NCBI GenBank assembly: GCA_003864495.1
Contig: ML133456.1
Coordinates: 2,915,255 to 2,979,254, forward strand
Length of the DNA stretch: 64,000 nucleotides
Reading direction: 5' to 3'
Source: Nemopilema nomurai
Lineage: Eukaryota > Cnidaria > Scyphozoa > Rhizostomeae > Rhizostomatidae
The number at the start of each line of letters is the position of its first letter. Position 1 is the first letter of the stretch. Below the pieces are notes generated by a model that worked only from the letters and a program-made list of their open reading frames with translations, had not been told where the DNA came from and searched no databases. This document shows, one piece after another, positions 1 through 11,800 of this stretch. Made by a program: the position numbers and the translations under genes.

Positions 1-157
1 GCTTAAATGCTTGATTTTTAGCGCTTAACAAGGTAGCCAGTCGCAGTTTTCGGAACTTCGAGGCCCAGTTCCGAAATCATCTGCGGGGCCCTTTTTTGAA
101 AACTTTTTGTAAGCCAAGATTATTTCTTAAGCTATTTCCCGTTAAGTTGTTATGCCT

Positions 158-261
158 CAAGGTGGTGCCTTCTCAATATTTTCTTTGATGCTTGGCCCCA
201 TTCAGGGTTACAAAAATACGGGTCTGGTGCCATGCCCCCTGGCCCCCTTAAAACCGCCACT
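158..261. repeat. Possible hAT-type transposon terminus
   Basis: The stretch ending near 261 reads, on the minus strand, CAGTGGCGG followed by a T/A-rich step and a run of G. This resembles the ends of many hAT-family elements, which often begin CAGTGGCGGATCC. The bases just outside (262-269) could be an 8-bp target duplication, but I did not find the partner end or a second copy of the flank. The call rests on terminus similarity only. The nearby minus-strand ORF (150-464) looks like chance translation of this repeat. Confidence 0.25.
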
Positions 262-1050
262 GGGTGTAGACACACCCCTACATTAATGTCAAGCTGCCAA
301 ATAAGAGTCTGACTCCACTTTCCTTCATTTCGAGTGGTAAACATTGATTTCATTTCAGTTTGAAAACCTTTTAAAGATTTTGGAGTCCAAACCTCGAAAG
401 TTCTCTTGCAAGTGATCAGATTACTAAGCTCATTGCGTTCGTTATTAGTTACCATTTGGGTCATTCTGTAAAATTTAAAATATCAAAAATCCTTTTGGTT
501 ACTTTACTTTCTATTATGATAAGAGAAAGATGTTCAAAATTACACCATTTTCAATTCAAAAAGGAGTTAAGGAAAAGATTACCCGTGCTCAGAATCCAAC
601 CAAACGAAAGTGTGATATATCTTGCTCACTTCTCCTGTCCTTTACTGATACCTTCTATTAATTCATATACTTTGTAGCTTTTCCTCCCTTCAAATTTAGA
701 ATTCTTTATATCATGTCTTTATATCATGCTTGCTCATATCATACTAAATACCATATTTTTAATTAAATCGTCGTAAATAATTTAGCTAAATAATATGGAA
801 ACTATTTTAGAGAGCAGGGCCTTGAATTCGCTTCTTTCCTCCAAATTATTTAAGCTTCTATGATTTAAGTCAAACTATAAATTTCGAAAGCATCCTGCTT
901 GCATATACGGATCTTCGAACAGTTTTCAAAAAACTTTTTCTTTTAGAACAGCACGTAGAACAGATATTTTACATCCATTGAAAAGGGTTCTCTTTATCAC
1001 CATAAAATGGCCTATTTTTGCTGCAAGAACAATGTGTAATTGCATTTCAG

Positions 1051-4000
1051 TTCATACATGACTTCGTGAAAACGAGTGGTCTTTCTGTGCTTTTCTGCAT
1101 CATCAACGTGGCCATACCTCCGATTATTGAAAAAGTGAGTGATTTCTAGCTTTGATCATTAATCAAGTGATTGGAAATTTTTATTCTAAACCTTCTGAAG
1201 ATGTAGATGGTGAAAAATTTACATCCCGTACTCAAAATGGCACAGCTTGGAGCTCTTTAAAAGTTCAAGTCTCGGATTTGTTAATGGTACACCTTGAAAA
1301 GCTTTGTGATAATTTATCTGCAAGTAACGTACTTTTGTTCTTCAATTATTCATTTGTTAATTCTAGTTAAGATCATGATCAAGAGGGTCCGCTTTTGGAT
1401 TGCTAAAAGTTTTTTTCTTTTTCAGTTGGTCAAAATGGAAGCTTATCAAAAAGTTTCACTCGAAATTCGGGTCAACGTGATAAGGTACTTGGTCTTCTTC
1501 AATCAACACACAAGTTAGACGTATGATGTATGGACGAGTGAGAAAAAGAGCAGGTTATCGCTTAATAGGGGGCTCTTTAAGACACTCATTCCTAACCTTT
1601 GAAATTAAGAAGGGTGTTTACACTTTAAGAGAACGTTCTAGAAACAGTCGGCACAACATTGCGAACGAATTTGCTATATATAAAAATAAAAGTATGAGCA
1701 ATTTAGAAATTCAAGACATAATTGGCAAATACTCTTGATTTGTACGTTTGTTTACTTTTTGAAGATCGAACGAGAAATCTTCTTCACCTGATTTGCTTCC
1801 CTTTTGTTTTGCAGAGTTTTCTTCTTGCGCTTCATAAGCATAATTGTGCTGATGCTTTCTTTATATTCAACCGTAACATCGGTAAGCTATACTTACATTT
1901 TGGGAAGATTTCGAGCTACTTGCAACCATCTGCAGGTATTCCGCGCGTCGTGCAACCATCTGCGGGTGCTCTGTGTTTCGTGCAGCCATCTACGGGTATT
2001 CCGCGTGTCGTGCAACCATCTGCGGGTGCTCCGTGTGTCGTGCAACCATCTGCGGGTATTCCGCGTGTCGTGCAACCATCTGTGAGTGCTCCGTGTTTCG
2101 TGCAGCCATCTGCGGGTATTCCGCGTGTCGTGCAACCATCTGCGGGTGCTCCGTGTGTCGTGCAACCATCTGCGGATATTCCACGTGTCGTGCGAACGGT
2201 TTGTTTACTCATCAGGTTGCCATTTGCGTTAATTTATACACGGCTTGTCTCTGCATGTCAAGGGTCATTAAAAAGTTAAGTTTTGTTCATGTTTCTAGTG
2301 AAGATCACACAAATGTAGAAATAAAACAGGATTCAATCATAATAAACAAATTTCAACTAACAAGCTTTGAGCGAACAGTCATTGGTCCTGAACTGAAAAT
2401 TGCTTTGTAAAATAAAGTTTCATCAGTTCCCTAATGAAATTAATCAGAATTCGCGAGGTTCCGATAATGGATGATAGATTGCCATAAGCATTATCATTAT
2501 GATGGTTCTGTGGCATCATTGACCTTATCTCAGCCGTTTTCTTTAAAGATGTTTGCCCGTGCTTGATTGCGGAAATTTTTAGAATCATCTTGCACAGGAT
2601 ACATTATTGAATGGACATTGGTCTTAGGGATCAGTCGATGATGCATCCGGTAGCGTGTAGAAGGCACATAAAATGATTTACGATAAATTCATCTGTGTAG
2701 GCCAAAACGTAGTTGTACTGTCTCAAGACTTTTTTCACCTTAGGATACCTTTAGGGGTTGTGGAGGAACATTCATTGGACAGGAAATATACAAGATCGTA
2801 GTTTTCGACATTCTGTTCATTGTAAGTCTGACTGTTTTTATCTTAACTTCACTGTGGTTTTGAAGTATTTTCCGATTTGAAGAATCAGAACATTAACCAA
2901 GAAGGATATTCATATGCGTTGCTGAAAATGTTTTTTATTGTTCTTGCAGACCATTTTGACAGCTGCATTGAAAACAGCGTGGTATCTTATACGCAAAGAG
3001 AAGAAAGAGCCAAATGTCTCTTCGTTGGTCCTTCAAGTCGTGTACCGGCAGGTGTTGGTGTGGAGTGGCACATTTTTCTGCCCAATAATGCCTCTTCTTG
3101 GTATTGTGTCGCAGGTGATGCTATACTATACCCATTACTTTCTGTTCAAGAGGACCTGCAAGGCCTCAGCCAAGAGGTTTCGAAATGACGGTGCAAGTAC
3201 TTTCTACAAGGCGTGCATCGCTGTCGCACTCAGTGCGCTTCTGGTTCCGATTATCACCATCCTTGGATCGTGAGTAGCCTATTTTTTGAGTATCAATGAA
3301 AGTAATTAAAGATAAAGTGGCATCTTCATCTAGGGATTTTCATCTACAGTGCCTGCCGTCTGTGTTCCAGCAAAAGTTGAATACCCAGGTTATTGGCATT
3401 AGAACGAGTTGAGAGAGAGTTTCTGTTCTTTGCGAGGCCTTGTAAACCTGTGCATTGGGATGTGGTGGATGAAAAACATTGGAGGAAAACAGGATTGAAG
3501 GAATAATTAGTAATGTATTATGTAAAATGCACCAAATGATCGCTAACATTATACATTGAAATAAAGGCTTATTCATCATTATATAATATTGATGCTTTTA
3601 TGAGATTGATATTCAGATTTGGGAAAACCCCTTATCAACTTAACAGTAGCCCACCGTTCTAGCATGACACCACTGGCAGATAAGTAGCACGTTTGCAGTA
3701 GATTAGAATACACCCCTTCTGCCACGGTTCCTTTCGTCTCTGATTTAAACAGGGATTGGTTTTCATTGAATGATATCATGGTTAGTATGCAAAATACCTT
3801 TTTTTAGAAAAATTTACAGAGAAGCAGGTAAGAGTATTTTGTGACAGACTTGTTGTGTACCAAGAAACATCTTCTGAGTTCTTTGCTCAAAACAGCATGC
3901 CGGGCACAGTAACTGCCTCTTCCGCTCAAAAGCCTCTTCAAAAATAGTTGAGTGTTTGGATAGCAAAGGACCTTCCGGGACACATCTAAACACTCGTGCA

Positions 4001-4987
4001 GTGGTTCTACATACTTTGAACGGCTTATGGCCAAGAAAATACATTACGACGATAAAGTTTCAGTGAATTACTGGGCGATTAGTTTTGAAATATAAAGCTT
4101 TAACCTTTTAAGAAACTTCAAGTAGAGCTTTCTGAAACTGATGACAAGATAATTTTTGCTTCAGAAAGTACGTATTAATTGGTGAAACGAAGTACCTAAA
4201 TGGAACGTTATGTGGACCATTCAAAGACAAAACGCCATTGGCCATATTGAATGAAATATCGAGCAAAAGGGAAAAGCTACCCGATTGGATGTTTTACACT
4301 CTGAATTGGTTGACATCTGCAGCTGCCTTTCCTAGCATCCTCGTTTTAAGGTTCGTCAAAATGCATCCCTACTTTCTTGCATATTCTAATTTAATGTCGC
4401 TGTCATGAGTACTTGGATAATTGTTCAAAACGCTTGGATAAATAGAAACCTTCCTTGTAGACAAAAATTAGGGGCCTTTTCATACATGAGATGTGTCTAT
4501 GTAAACTTTGTTTGCTGTGGTATAAAGGGATTTAATCAATCTCTTTTTTGGCGAAAATGCAGGTGAATAAAGCATCCCCGAATCAATGTTATGTCAGCTT
4601 TGTCCGTTTTAGTATCATTGTCTACGCTCAAACAGTTCGAGTGGCTAAACACAAAAAGCAATTGAAAGAATTGCAAATTGACCATGACAAGGTAAGAAGA
4701 ATTTATGATCCTGGAAAACTCTATACTTCATGTGAATACATTGCGAAGTGTTAGGTGGGTAAACAAATGAAGCTTCTGACAGACTTCCATCATACATAAT
4801 AACATTGCTGAACTATCATGACAATAGACTTTCTATACTTTCTCGTTCGATATAGTTTGTAATTCATGATTCATATTAATTGCTACTGCACCTTATTCTG
4901 TACGGTGAAGTTTTCTTTTGTATGGTCTTGTTTTAGTTCAAGCTGAAAAGCAATGCACGACTGCTCAGGGCAACGGAAGCTGTTTAG
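1051..4987 (+). CDS. Transmembrane channel-like (TMC) protein, 3' part
   Basis: TMC proteins are multi-pass membrane proteins; TMC1/2 are mechanotransduction channel subunits. Exons by homology and phase: 1051-1134, 1426-1484, 1815-1881, 2744-2821, 2950-3269, 4165-4350, 4613-4691, and a tentative last exon 4937-4987 ending in TAG. Visible family features, in order: a hydrophobic helix (SVLFCIINVAIPP), the charged segment before IRVFFLRFISIIVL, the TMC signature as CGGTFIGQEIYKIVVFD (usual form CWExxVGQExYK), a second helix group (VVYRQVLVWSGTFFCPIMPLL), the CGPF motif in exon 6, and a last helix followed by a basic KHKKQLKELQ tail. The 5' exons lie outside the window or were not recognised in 1-1050. 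If the splice at 4691 is not used, reading runs to a stop at 4752-4754. Family assignment is firm; the exact paralogue is not. Confidence 0.85.
1921..2190. repeat. 30-bp minisatellite, 9 units, two alternating types
   Basis: Nine 30-bp units of the form TGCAACCATCTGCGGGT... alternate between a version with GGTATTCCGCGTGTCG and one with GGTGCTCCGTGTGTCG, giving a 60-bp higher-order period. The array sits in a TMC intron, about 40 bp after the donor at 1882. Because 30 is divisible by three it stays open in several frames on both strands, which produces misleading Cys- and Pro-rich ORFs (for example 1722-2279 plus and 1893-2212 minus). Confidence 0.95.
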
Positions 4988-7251
4988 TGGAAGCCACTTT
5001 CTTAGTCCAGATGAAGAAAGAATTCCCCGTTTGTAATTAAAAAAGGCAAATTATAAAAAACTGATACTAATTTAATCAAAGTATTAACTGTAATTCTGTC
5101 GATCACATAACCAATCCGAATGAAAGGTGGCATGGTGACTGACTATTTCAAGAAGATGTAAAATGCCTTCTGTGCATCACAGAGAGCTTGGAATGCCAGA
5201 TAAACTACGAACGCCTATGCCGATATATTTAAATACCACATTTGTTAAAAGTTATGTTTCTTAACAAAAAGCTAGAAAGTATTTTACATTTCCATGTAAT
5301 ATAAACGAACACCCATAAAAAATCTTCGCAAGAACAGAGCAGGCTACATCTTTTAGGCATTATTAAAAGAAAGAACTATACTCCTGGATTTAAAAATTTA
5401 GCTAAGAAGAAGCTGAGGCCCGAACGGATTTCCCTTGCCTCCTTATGGGCCTTGGCCACTTGGTATAGGGTTGTGGTTGCAATAGGACAAGCCTCCCCTC
5501 TTTGGTTTGAACGCGTTAATGTCCTGCTTGTAGAGAGTGTTGTAGATGTTGGTGGGAATAGGAAGACATCGATACAGGTGTTCCTTTCAAGCTTGCAAAC
5601 ATCAATCAATCACAGCACCTCCTTAAATCTTGCTTTATATGATCTGTCAGCAAATTTTAAGCAAATCCTGCCAGTTCCTAATTATGAGTTTCTCGCTCAA
5701 ATTAAGGAAAAGTAGAGAAGCCAAATGCAAGCTACAGCTTCTGTTGTATCATAGTTTTTGGTTTTCGCCTTCGTATTTCACTTCATAGAGTCTTTTGCCT
5801 TTACAATGATGGAAAGAAGCACTTCTGACTCAGAAGCAAAACTAAAGAAGTCTTGAATCAACAAAAGCTTTTCTCTTTGAACATTTGTAGAGACCGAGAA
5901 GTATTGGCTCTTATGTTTTTAATGACAATTAAGTTCAGCAATGCCTCCAAAGCCGGCTGCACCTTTGAGAATCAGAAATCAGTGACCTCAAGAATAAAAC
6001 ACCAGTTAAATTCAAGCAATATCATTATGGTACTGCAAAATTTTGCATTGTCATTCATTCAGCAAGAGTGCAAAGCAAATCAACTTGAAATTTAACATAT
6101 CATCTGATGAACAAAGTAGGGTAGATATATTTCACTTACTGAAAAATGCAAGTTAAAGAGAAATATGTGTAGAAAAATTCGTTTCAATTCAATCAACATA
6201 ACATTCTCGCACCATTCATAAAATGCTGTTTTTCCGAAAGCATTGCCAGTCTACGATGCAACACGCAACACTACTGGACGCCCTAGCACCCCTGTGCAGA
6301 AACAGAAGAGCAGGTAGCACTACACACACGGAAATGAACGAAACAGCGCAGCTGAAGTATTGGAAAATGTTTCTTGCTAGCAATTCAATCACGACGCATT
6401 TCCGATATTCAGCAATAGAAATTCAATTTCAATTGAGATAGTACCTCGTTGCTATAGAATAGCGAAGAGGTGTTTGGTGAGCTAACATCGACCACACCGC
6501 AAGGAGATTATGAACATTAAAGTGTTTTGTTGGATGGTTCTTTGCAAGTATGCGTGAAAGCCGAGCAGCGAATCTCGCGTTTATCAATTAAACTTGGTGA
6601 GTTGTTTGCCATACGCCATATTCCCTGTCTCTCATTTCAAAATCAGCAATTGCGATTATTTCAGTTTGAACATGATTTCATAACAAAGATACTTATGGTG
6701 CTCCTTCAATCATGTAAGAAATGTCAAGCCTCTACTTTTATAAATTGTTTTAGTTTAGAAAGCAAACAGCTGGCGAGCGCCTGCTGGATTCATTCTTCTC
6801 TGGTAATGCGGAAAGCGAATTCAATGGGTCTTGGAGGCTATCAATAGGAAATTTCATGGCACCGAACAACCTCCGCCTACGAAAAGCTCCTATATCATGA
6901 TTCGAAGGTGGATCATCAATCGTGCAACCCGCTGCCTTTCAAGAAAATAATGCGTAGCGTCTACAACGAGAATATCAATCGAATACATCATGAGTCCGCA
7001 ATACCGCTAACGCTGTAATACCAGAAGAAATTCAGACTTCGTGTCAAGCATTTCGTTTTTCGAACGAAGAAGGCCAAGACGCTACTTTGATTATCCTTTG
7101 ATTAGCCGAACCAATGGGCATTGTGTAAGTCCCTGTAAGCGGAGGACAACACAACCTTACAGTCAATGTGATTCGTCCTTTCGTTTCTTTCTGCTTCGGC
7201 ATTATTTGCCCAGACAAAGCGTGACATACAAGGCCAAAGGAGAGGGAACTG
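4988..7251. other. Gene-poor spacer between TMC and GPCR
   Basis: I see no exon with recognisable homology and flanking splice sites. Short ORFs (for example 5452-5715 plus and 5376-5609 minus) have no family features. The last few hundred bases should hold the 5' UTR and promoter of the GPCR, but I cannot point to a specific element. Confidence 0.5.
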
Positions 7252-8259
7252 TTGTACATCCACCAGGTCTATAAGCTAGAGATGAAATACCCGGACCTTT
7301 TTGAATGCAGCGTTCCTGTCGTAACCGCGAACTATTTCTACGCGGCCATCGTGACTTCAGTGCTCATGTTGCTACTGTCCTTGATTGCAGTAACGGGAAA
7401 CGCGCTCATCATTTGCGCCATCGCAAGAATCAAGCGAATACAGTCTCCGTCGAACATTCTTCTAGGAAGCTTGTGTTTATCGGATCTGATAGTCGGACTT
7501 ATTGTGCAGCCAATCTACATTGCCAGGCGAATCCTTGAAGTGTCGGGAAAAGCAAATGTCCATTATTGTACACTCACAAAGATTCACATATTCTTCGCAT
7601 ACTTTGGCGTTGGCGCATCGATCACAACTATGGCGATAGTGAGTGTCGATAGATGGGCTGCAATTTGCCACCCATTTCGGTATAGAGAGGTTCAAAGCAA
7701 AAGGAAGTGTCTGCTAGCCATCATGGTGGACTGGTCAGTATTGCTGTTACTCATGGTAACTCCATACCTTGGCATTCACTCAGTGGCCATTTACATCGGA
7801 GCTTCCCTCACGATGCTTATATCGATTCTAACAATAATAGCCTGCTACATTAGCATCTACCTTGTCATACTACGACACAAAAAGAAGATATCAGAGCAGA
7901 CTGTGTCGCAGGTAGAAAACTCAAACGAAGGGAACTTGCGACCAATGGAGAGAAGGAAAACAAACACGGTGGCCATTTTGGTGGGACTGCTCTTTGTCTG
8001 CTACATCCCACATATTGCATGTATCAGCTACAAGTCGTTTTCAGGTCGCAAAGTTACCATATTCAGTAAAGTGGCAGAGACTGTGATACTGCTCAACAGT
8101 TCGATCAACCCGATTGTTTACTGTTTTCGGATGAGCGAGATCACGTCTGCCGTCAAGCAAATGCTGCGCAAGGCATTTTGCAGACACGATGAAAATGACG
8201 GCTCCTTACAATCAAATATGGCGCGAAGAAAGGATGTAGTGGAGCTTTCGAAAGGGTAG
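7252..8259 (+). CDS. Orphan class A (rhodopsin-like) GPCR, single exon
   Basis: Intact 335-residue seven-helix receptor. Landmarks: TM1 GN at residue 50; TM2 LCLSDL with Asp78; Cys106 before TM3; DRW at 133-135 in place of DRY; TM4 Trp161; TM6 CYIP at 250-253 in place of CWxP; TM7 NPIVY at 286-290; and a basic tail with Cys310 as a possible palmitoylation site. The loop after TM4 is very short and has no Cys, so the usual TM3-ECL2 disulfide is absent. That combination resembles the melanocortin/cannabinoid/adenosine cluster, and cnidarian genomes carry many one-exon receptors annotated as adenosine- or melanocortin-like. Met1 is used as start; Met11 (7282) is an alternative. The ligand cannot be read from sequence. 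It is a plasma-membrane protein predicted to couple to G proteins. Confidence 0.9.
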   Translation: MYIHQVYKLEMKYPDLFECSVPVVTANYFYAAIVTSVLMLLLSLIAVTGNALIICAIARIKRIQSPSNILLGSLCLSDLIVGLIVQPIYIARRILEVSGKANVHYCTLTKIHIFFAYFGVGASITTMAIVSVDRWAAICHPFRYREVQSKRKCLLAIMVDWSVLLLLMVTPYLGIHSVAIYIGASLTMLISILTIIACYISIYLVILRHKKKISEQTVSQVENSNEGNLRPMERRKTNTVAILVGLLFVCYIPHIACISYKSFSGRKVTIFSKVAETVILLNSSINPIVYCFRMSEITSAVKQMLRKAFCRHDENDGSLQSNMARRKDVVELSKG

Positions 8260-8838
8260 CAGAAGGTAGACCTATTTTGTTGAGCGGGGGTGGATGCTTG
8301 ATTAGAGGGGGTCCAGGGAAAACGCCGGTAGTTAAGAATAGAAGAAGGCTCAGCGGTTGGAAGAAGCCATACGGTTGCGACGTGGATAAATATAATGACT
8401 GAGCAGCATGTTTTCGAACAATTGGTGCTGCCTTGAGATGCAGGTGCCATTTGAATGCATTTTGAATTCGAATTTAGTCAAACGAAGGAACTGTTTGCAT
8501 TGCTGCGTGAAAAGCAGAAATTCGATTAAAGAGCAAAGGACCGCTAAATCGGCGAAATCGCAAGGCTGCCATCTTTTTCAAAATTCCATTTGAACATATA
8601 ATACAGCTTTTAGGAAGATATTTATGGACATTAACAGAATCCGAATTGGGCTGATCTATATACAGTGAATATTTACAACGAAAAGCCTGCTAAAAGTTGA
8701 AGATGAAGCCTCGTTCGTGTTCACTTCTCCAACAGCATAGGGGCCATCCAATGACAACTGAACTGCACTCCATCAATTGAAGTAACTGGTTTAATGGAAC
8801 CTCAACTCAAACACAATTGAGCAAGGGCAATCTTGTCC

Positions 8839-11800
8839 CTACTTTTCAACGCGTTTGCAAGCTTTACGCAGCAACGGTGCTTTTCCAGCGTGTCTATAGT
8901 TCTGGTAAAACTCAATTAGTTGTTCGAGGGACTGAAATCGAGGACCATGTTCGAGGCCATAAAAGGCCTGACCTTCTCCTACGGCCTAAAAAGGAGACAT
9001 CACGTTACGGTAAGAAAAGCTCCAGGGACATTAATTGAACTGGGGCCTAACTGTAATGGCAAGGTTTTAGTCTTGTAATTAGGTGAAACGGAAACTAGCT
9101 GTAGCACAATTCTCGCGGTAAGCTGAAATTATCCAGGTGCCCAGCTGAAAAGCCAAATGCACACCGTTTGGACAGAAGTTTAAGCATGCAACATGAGGAA
9201 AGCGAGGCATCTAGAGAAACATTACGTCACAGAGCTGTCGTCAACAAACTTATCTCACCCTAATCCAAGAAAGAATCATTTTTAGCACAATTTAAGACAT
9301 TTTGAATAGCTTCGTACTTTGAAAACCTGATGGTGGAGAATCTTCTTCTTTTTTACGACGCTGATAACATGGACGCCTGCTGATGTACAGCTTTCTCTAA
9401 CCAGAAACAGTCTGCAAAAATCATGTTGAAACAAACTGGTAAATGACGAAATAACAGTTAAGTTCATGACGTAAAACAGTTAAAGCTAAATGGGATTCTG
9501 GGTAAACGGTTAGTTAGCTGCACTGACTGCTAGAAAGAATCTCCAAACCTGAAGAGACTGCTGATGATGTAATAACAATGAAGATCTATTTTGTTCATCT
9601 TGCTAAGCTAATCTAGACTTAAAGTACAAACCTAAATTTTCAAGTTTACATAGAGAAAGGCTTGAGTGAATAGCTTGCATAGCAGCAGTCCAAAGAAGAA
9701 CATGTAGAAAACGACGATAACAGTGCTCAAATAGTGATGATCAAAGAAACATTGGGAAAATGGCAGCAAGTCGGAAATTACCCTTCTTCAAGGCCACTAC
9801 TCCGAAGGAGCTTAGCAGCTTGCTCTCTTTCCAGTTTCCCATAATACCAGGGTTTCTCTGAGAAAAACAGCTTTCATGAAATATTGCAGAAGGGTAAATA
9901 ACCTTGCTCAAAACTTAAAATATTTGACAACGAGAGAAAAAAAACTGATTCCAATAGCTACGTTTATCTTTGTCTGAACAGGAAGAAAATTAAAGCATCT
10001 GGATAGAAATGATAAAGTACTTAATGAAGGAGCATTTTCCCTAAGGAAAAATTAATAAAATATGAATAAACTGCAGATTAATTAGAAAGCCACCTAGAAC
10101 AGCTGGTACTCCAGATGAATAAGGGGATTGCAAACTGCCAGTTGATCTTCTCTTCAACCGCTTCTGTAAGGTGAAAAAAGTTTGGTCATCAAGGCAAAAC
10201 CATTGTTGGTATCTTTTGTTTCATGGTAAGTGAGTAGAATCTGACTGCATTCTTTACAAAGCTGTTCAATATAACACTGGCTCTACGATCATTTTTGCAG
10301 GCTAAATTAGTTTGATGGCAAGACTCTTTTCTCCAGACAATATTGAGAAATATTCCAACTTCTATTTAATTATCAACTTGGTAGTTACACAGTAAAAGGC
10401 AGTATTACACAGCAACAATTAATTCAGTTAAAAGTGAGCAATTATGTTGATTATTTGATAAAGATCTTGCTTAAATTAACACTAGGGAACAAATCTCCTT
10501 TTAGAGGTTGATTACTTTGACTAGAGAGAGAATTTGAAATTTGTGTGAGAACTCATCCTTACTGGAAGTTTCGAGGAAATGGAGTTGATAACAGCTTTAG
10601 CCGCGTCGGGGTCTGACACAACACGACTTTCATTTCCAGAGAAGTCGATGGGAACACGATAGTCAATGGACGGTCGCTTCCTCATGATGACTGTGTCCTA
10701 CATTAAGATCAGACAAATCAGAAACTATTCATTTACAGAAAAAAAGAAACTTATACTCATAAAGCGATGCTATGCCATGTAAACACTTGGCTATGTTTAT
10801 GTAAAGCTAGTTAAATCCTTGCATGGCGAAAGAATAAACATGCGAAGTGATCATAGATTTAGAAATATGATGAAAGTTTCTCTTGAAATATAGCTATATC
10901 ATAAAAATAACTATAACAAGGAGGGAAAAGTTCTGATCTACATGGCTAATCTTTCTGTAAATTTTAGCTTCAGAATGTCTTACCAAGCAAACGGGGGCAG
11001 ATACTGTTTTTGCGGCTCTTTCTTCTTGAGTAGCGATCTTATAATTTCTATACAACTTGGAGCCAAACTGTAAATAGAAAAGTTACAGCTGTGATATTGC
11101 AAGCCTTACGAACCACGTGACCCACTTCAGCAAAGCAAGAGGTTTATCTAATGGAAGTGATTTAGAAATGGAGTAAGTTGCAAGAAACAATATTTCATAG
11201 ATGGATAGATTAGATTCTGAAAAATTTAAATTGGCATTTGTTTGTCCTGTTAAGATACAGCAAGATTTTATTATAACTCTAATAAGACGTTTAGTTATAA
11301 TGTAATTGATAAGCAAGGAAGTATAAAAAGTATAAAAACGTATTTCTTAAAAAGTAGATCAACTGAGATACTGAGAGAATTATGTCGTTCCAAGCATAAA
11401 CTTGTTTAAAGTTTTCTGAAAAATCAGTTTTGCTAGCAATTTTGTCCATTCCTATTCAACCGCTTTGAGTCTGTGCAATGTTTACTCATCAAATTTCCTT
11501 TCTCTGAGTTTAATGATAATTTTGAGTAATCAAGAGAATAAGAATTGTTTCTGGCATATTACAACCCCAAAACTTTGGTTACACGGAGTTGTTTCTCTTG
11601 GTAACAAAACTTCGTGGCTTCAGTTGTATAGAGCGTTTACAATGGAGAAAATTCATGGGGCTAGCAGAAAATTTTAATATGAAGTTGAATCTTCATGTTC
11701 TTCAGACGGGACCTACTTTCAATGCCAAAATAAACGTTTGTAGATGGCATTAAAGTCTGCAGGTGATCTTAAGGGACCAATTTTAATTGAAAACTGTGTA

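Noticed and set aside
1722..2410. Overlapping Cys- and Pro-rich ORFs (185, 145, 98, 93 and 90 codons)
   Set aside because: They are translations of the 30-bp minisatellite, which stays open in several frames on both strands; the real coding in this area is the spliced TMC exons.
8118..8450. 110-codon minus ORF
   Set aside because: It is mostly the antisense of the GPCR 3' end.
8701..8800. Minus-strand SLDGPY reading as an SH2 end
   Set aside because: The true last SH2 exon is 8839-8985 (QSLEQLIEFYQ) with correct phase and stop.
11104..11141. Candidate PH-end exon (KWVTWF) for the GRB-like gene
   Set aside because: Its phase does not fit its neighbours, and the true PH end (FCAESEQ, FRLAK) is at 12386-12484 with matching phases on both sides.
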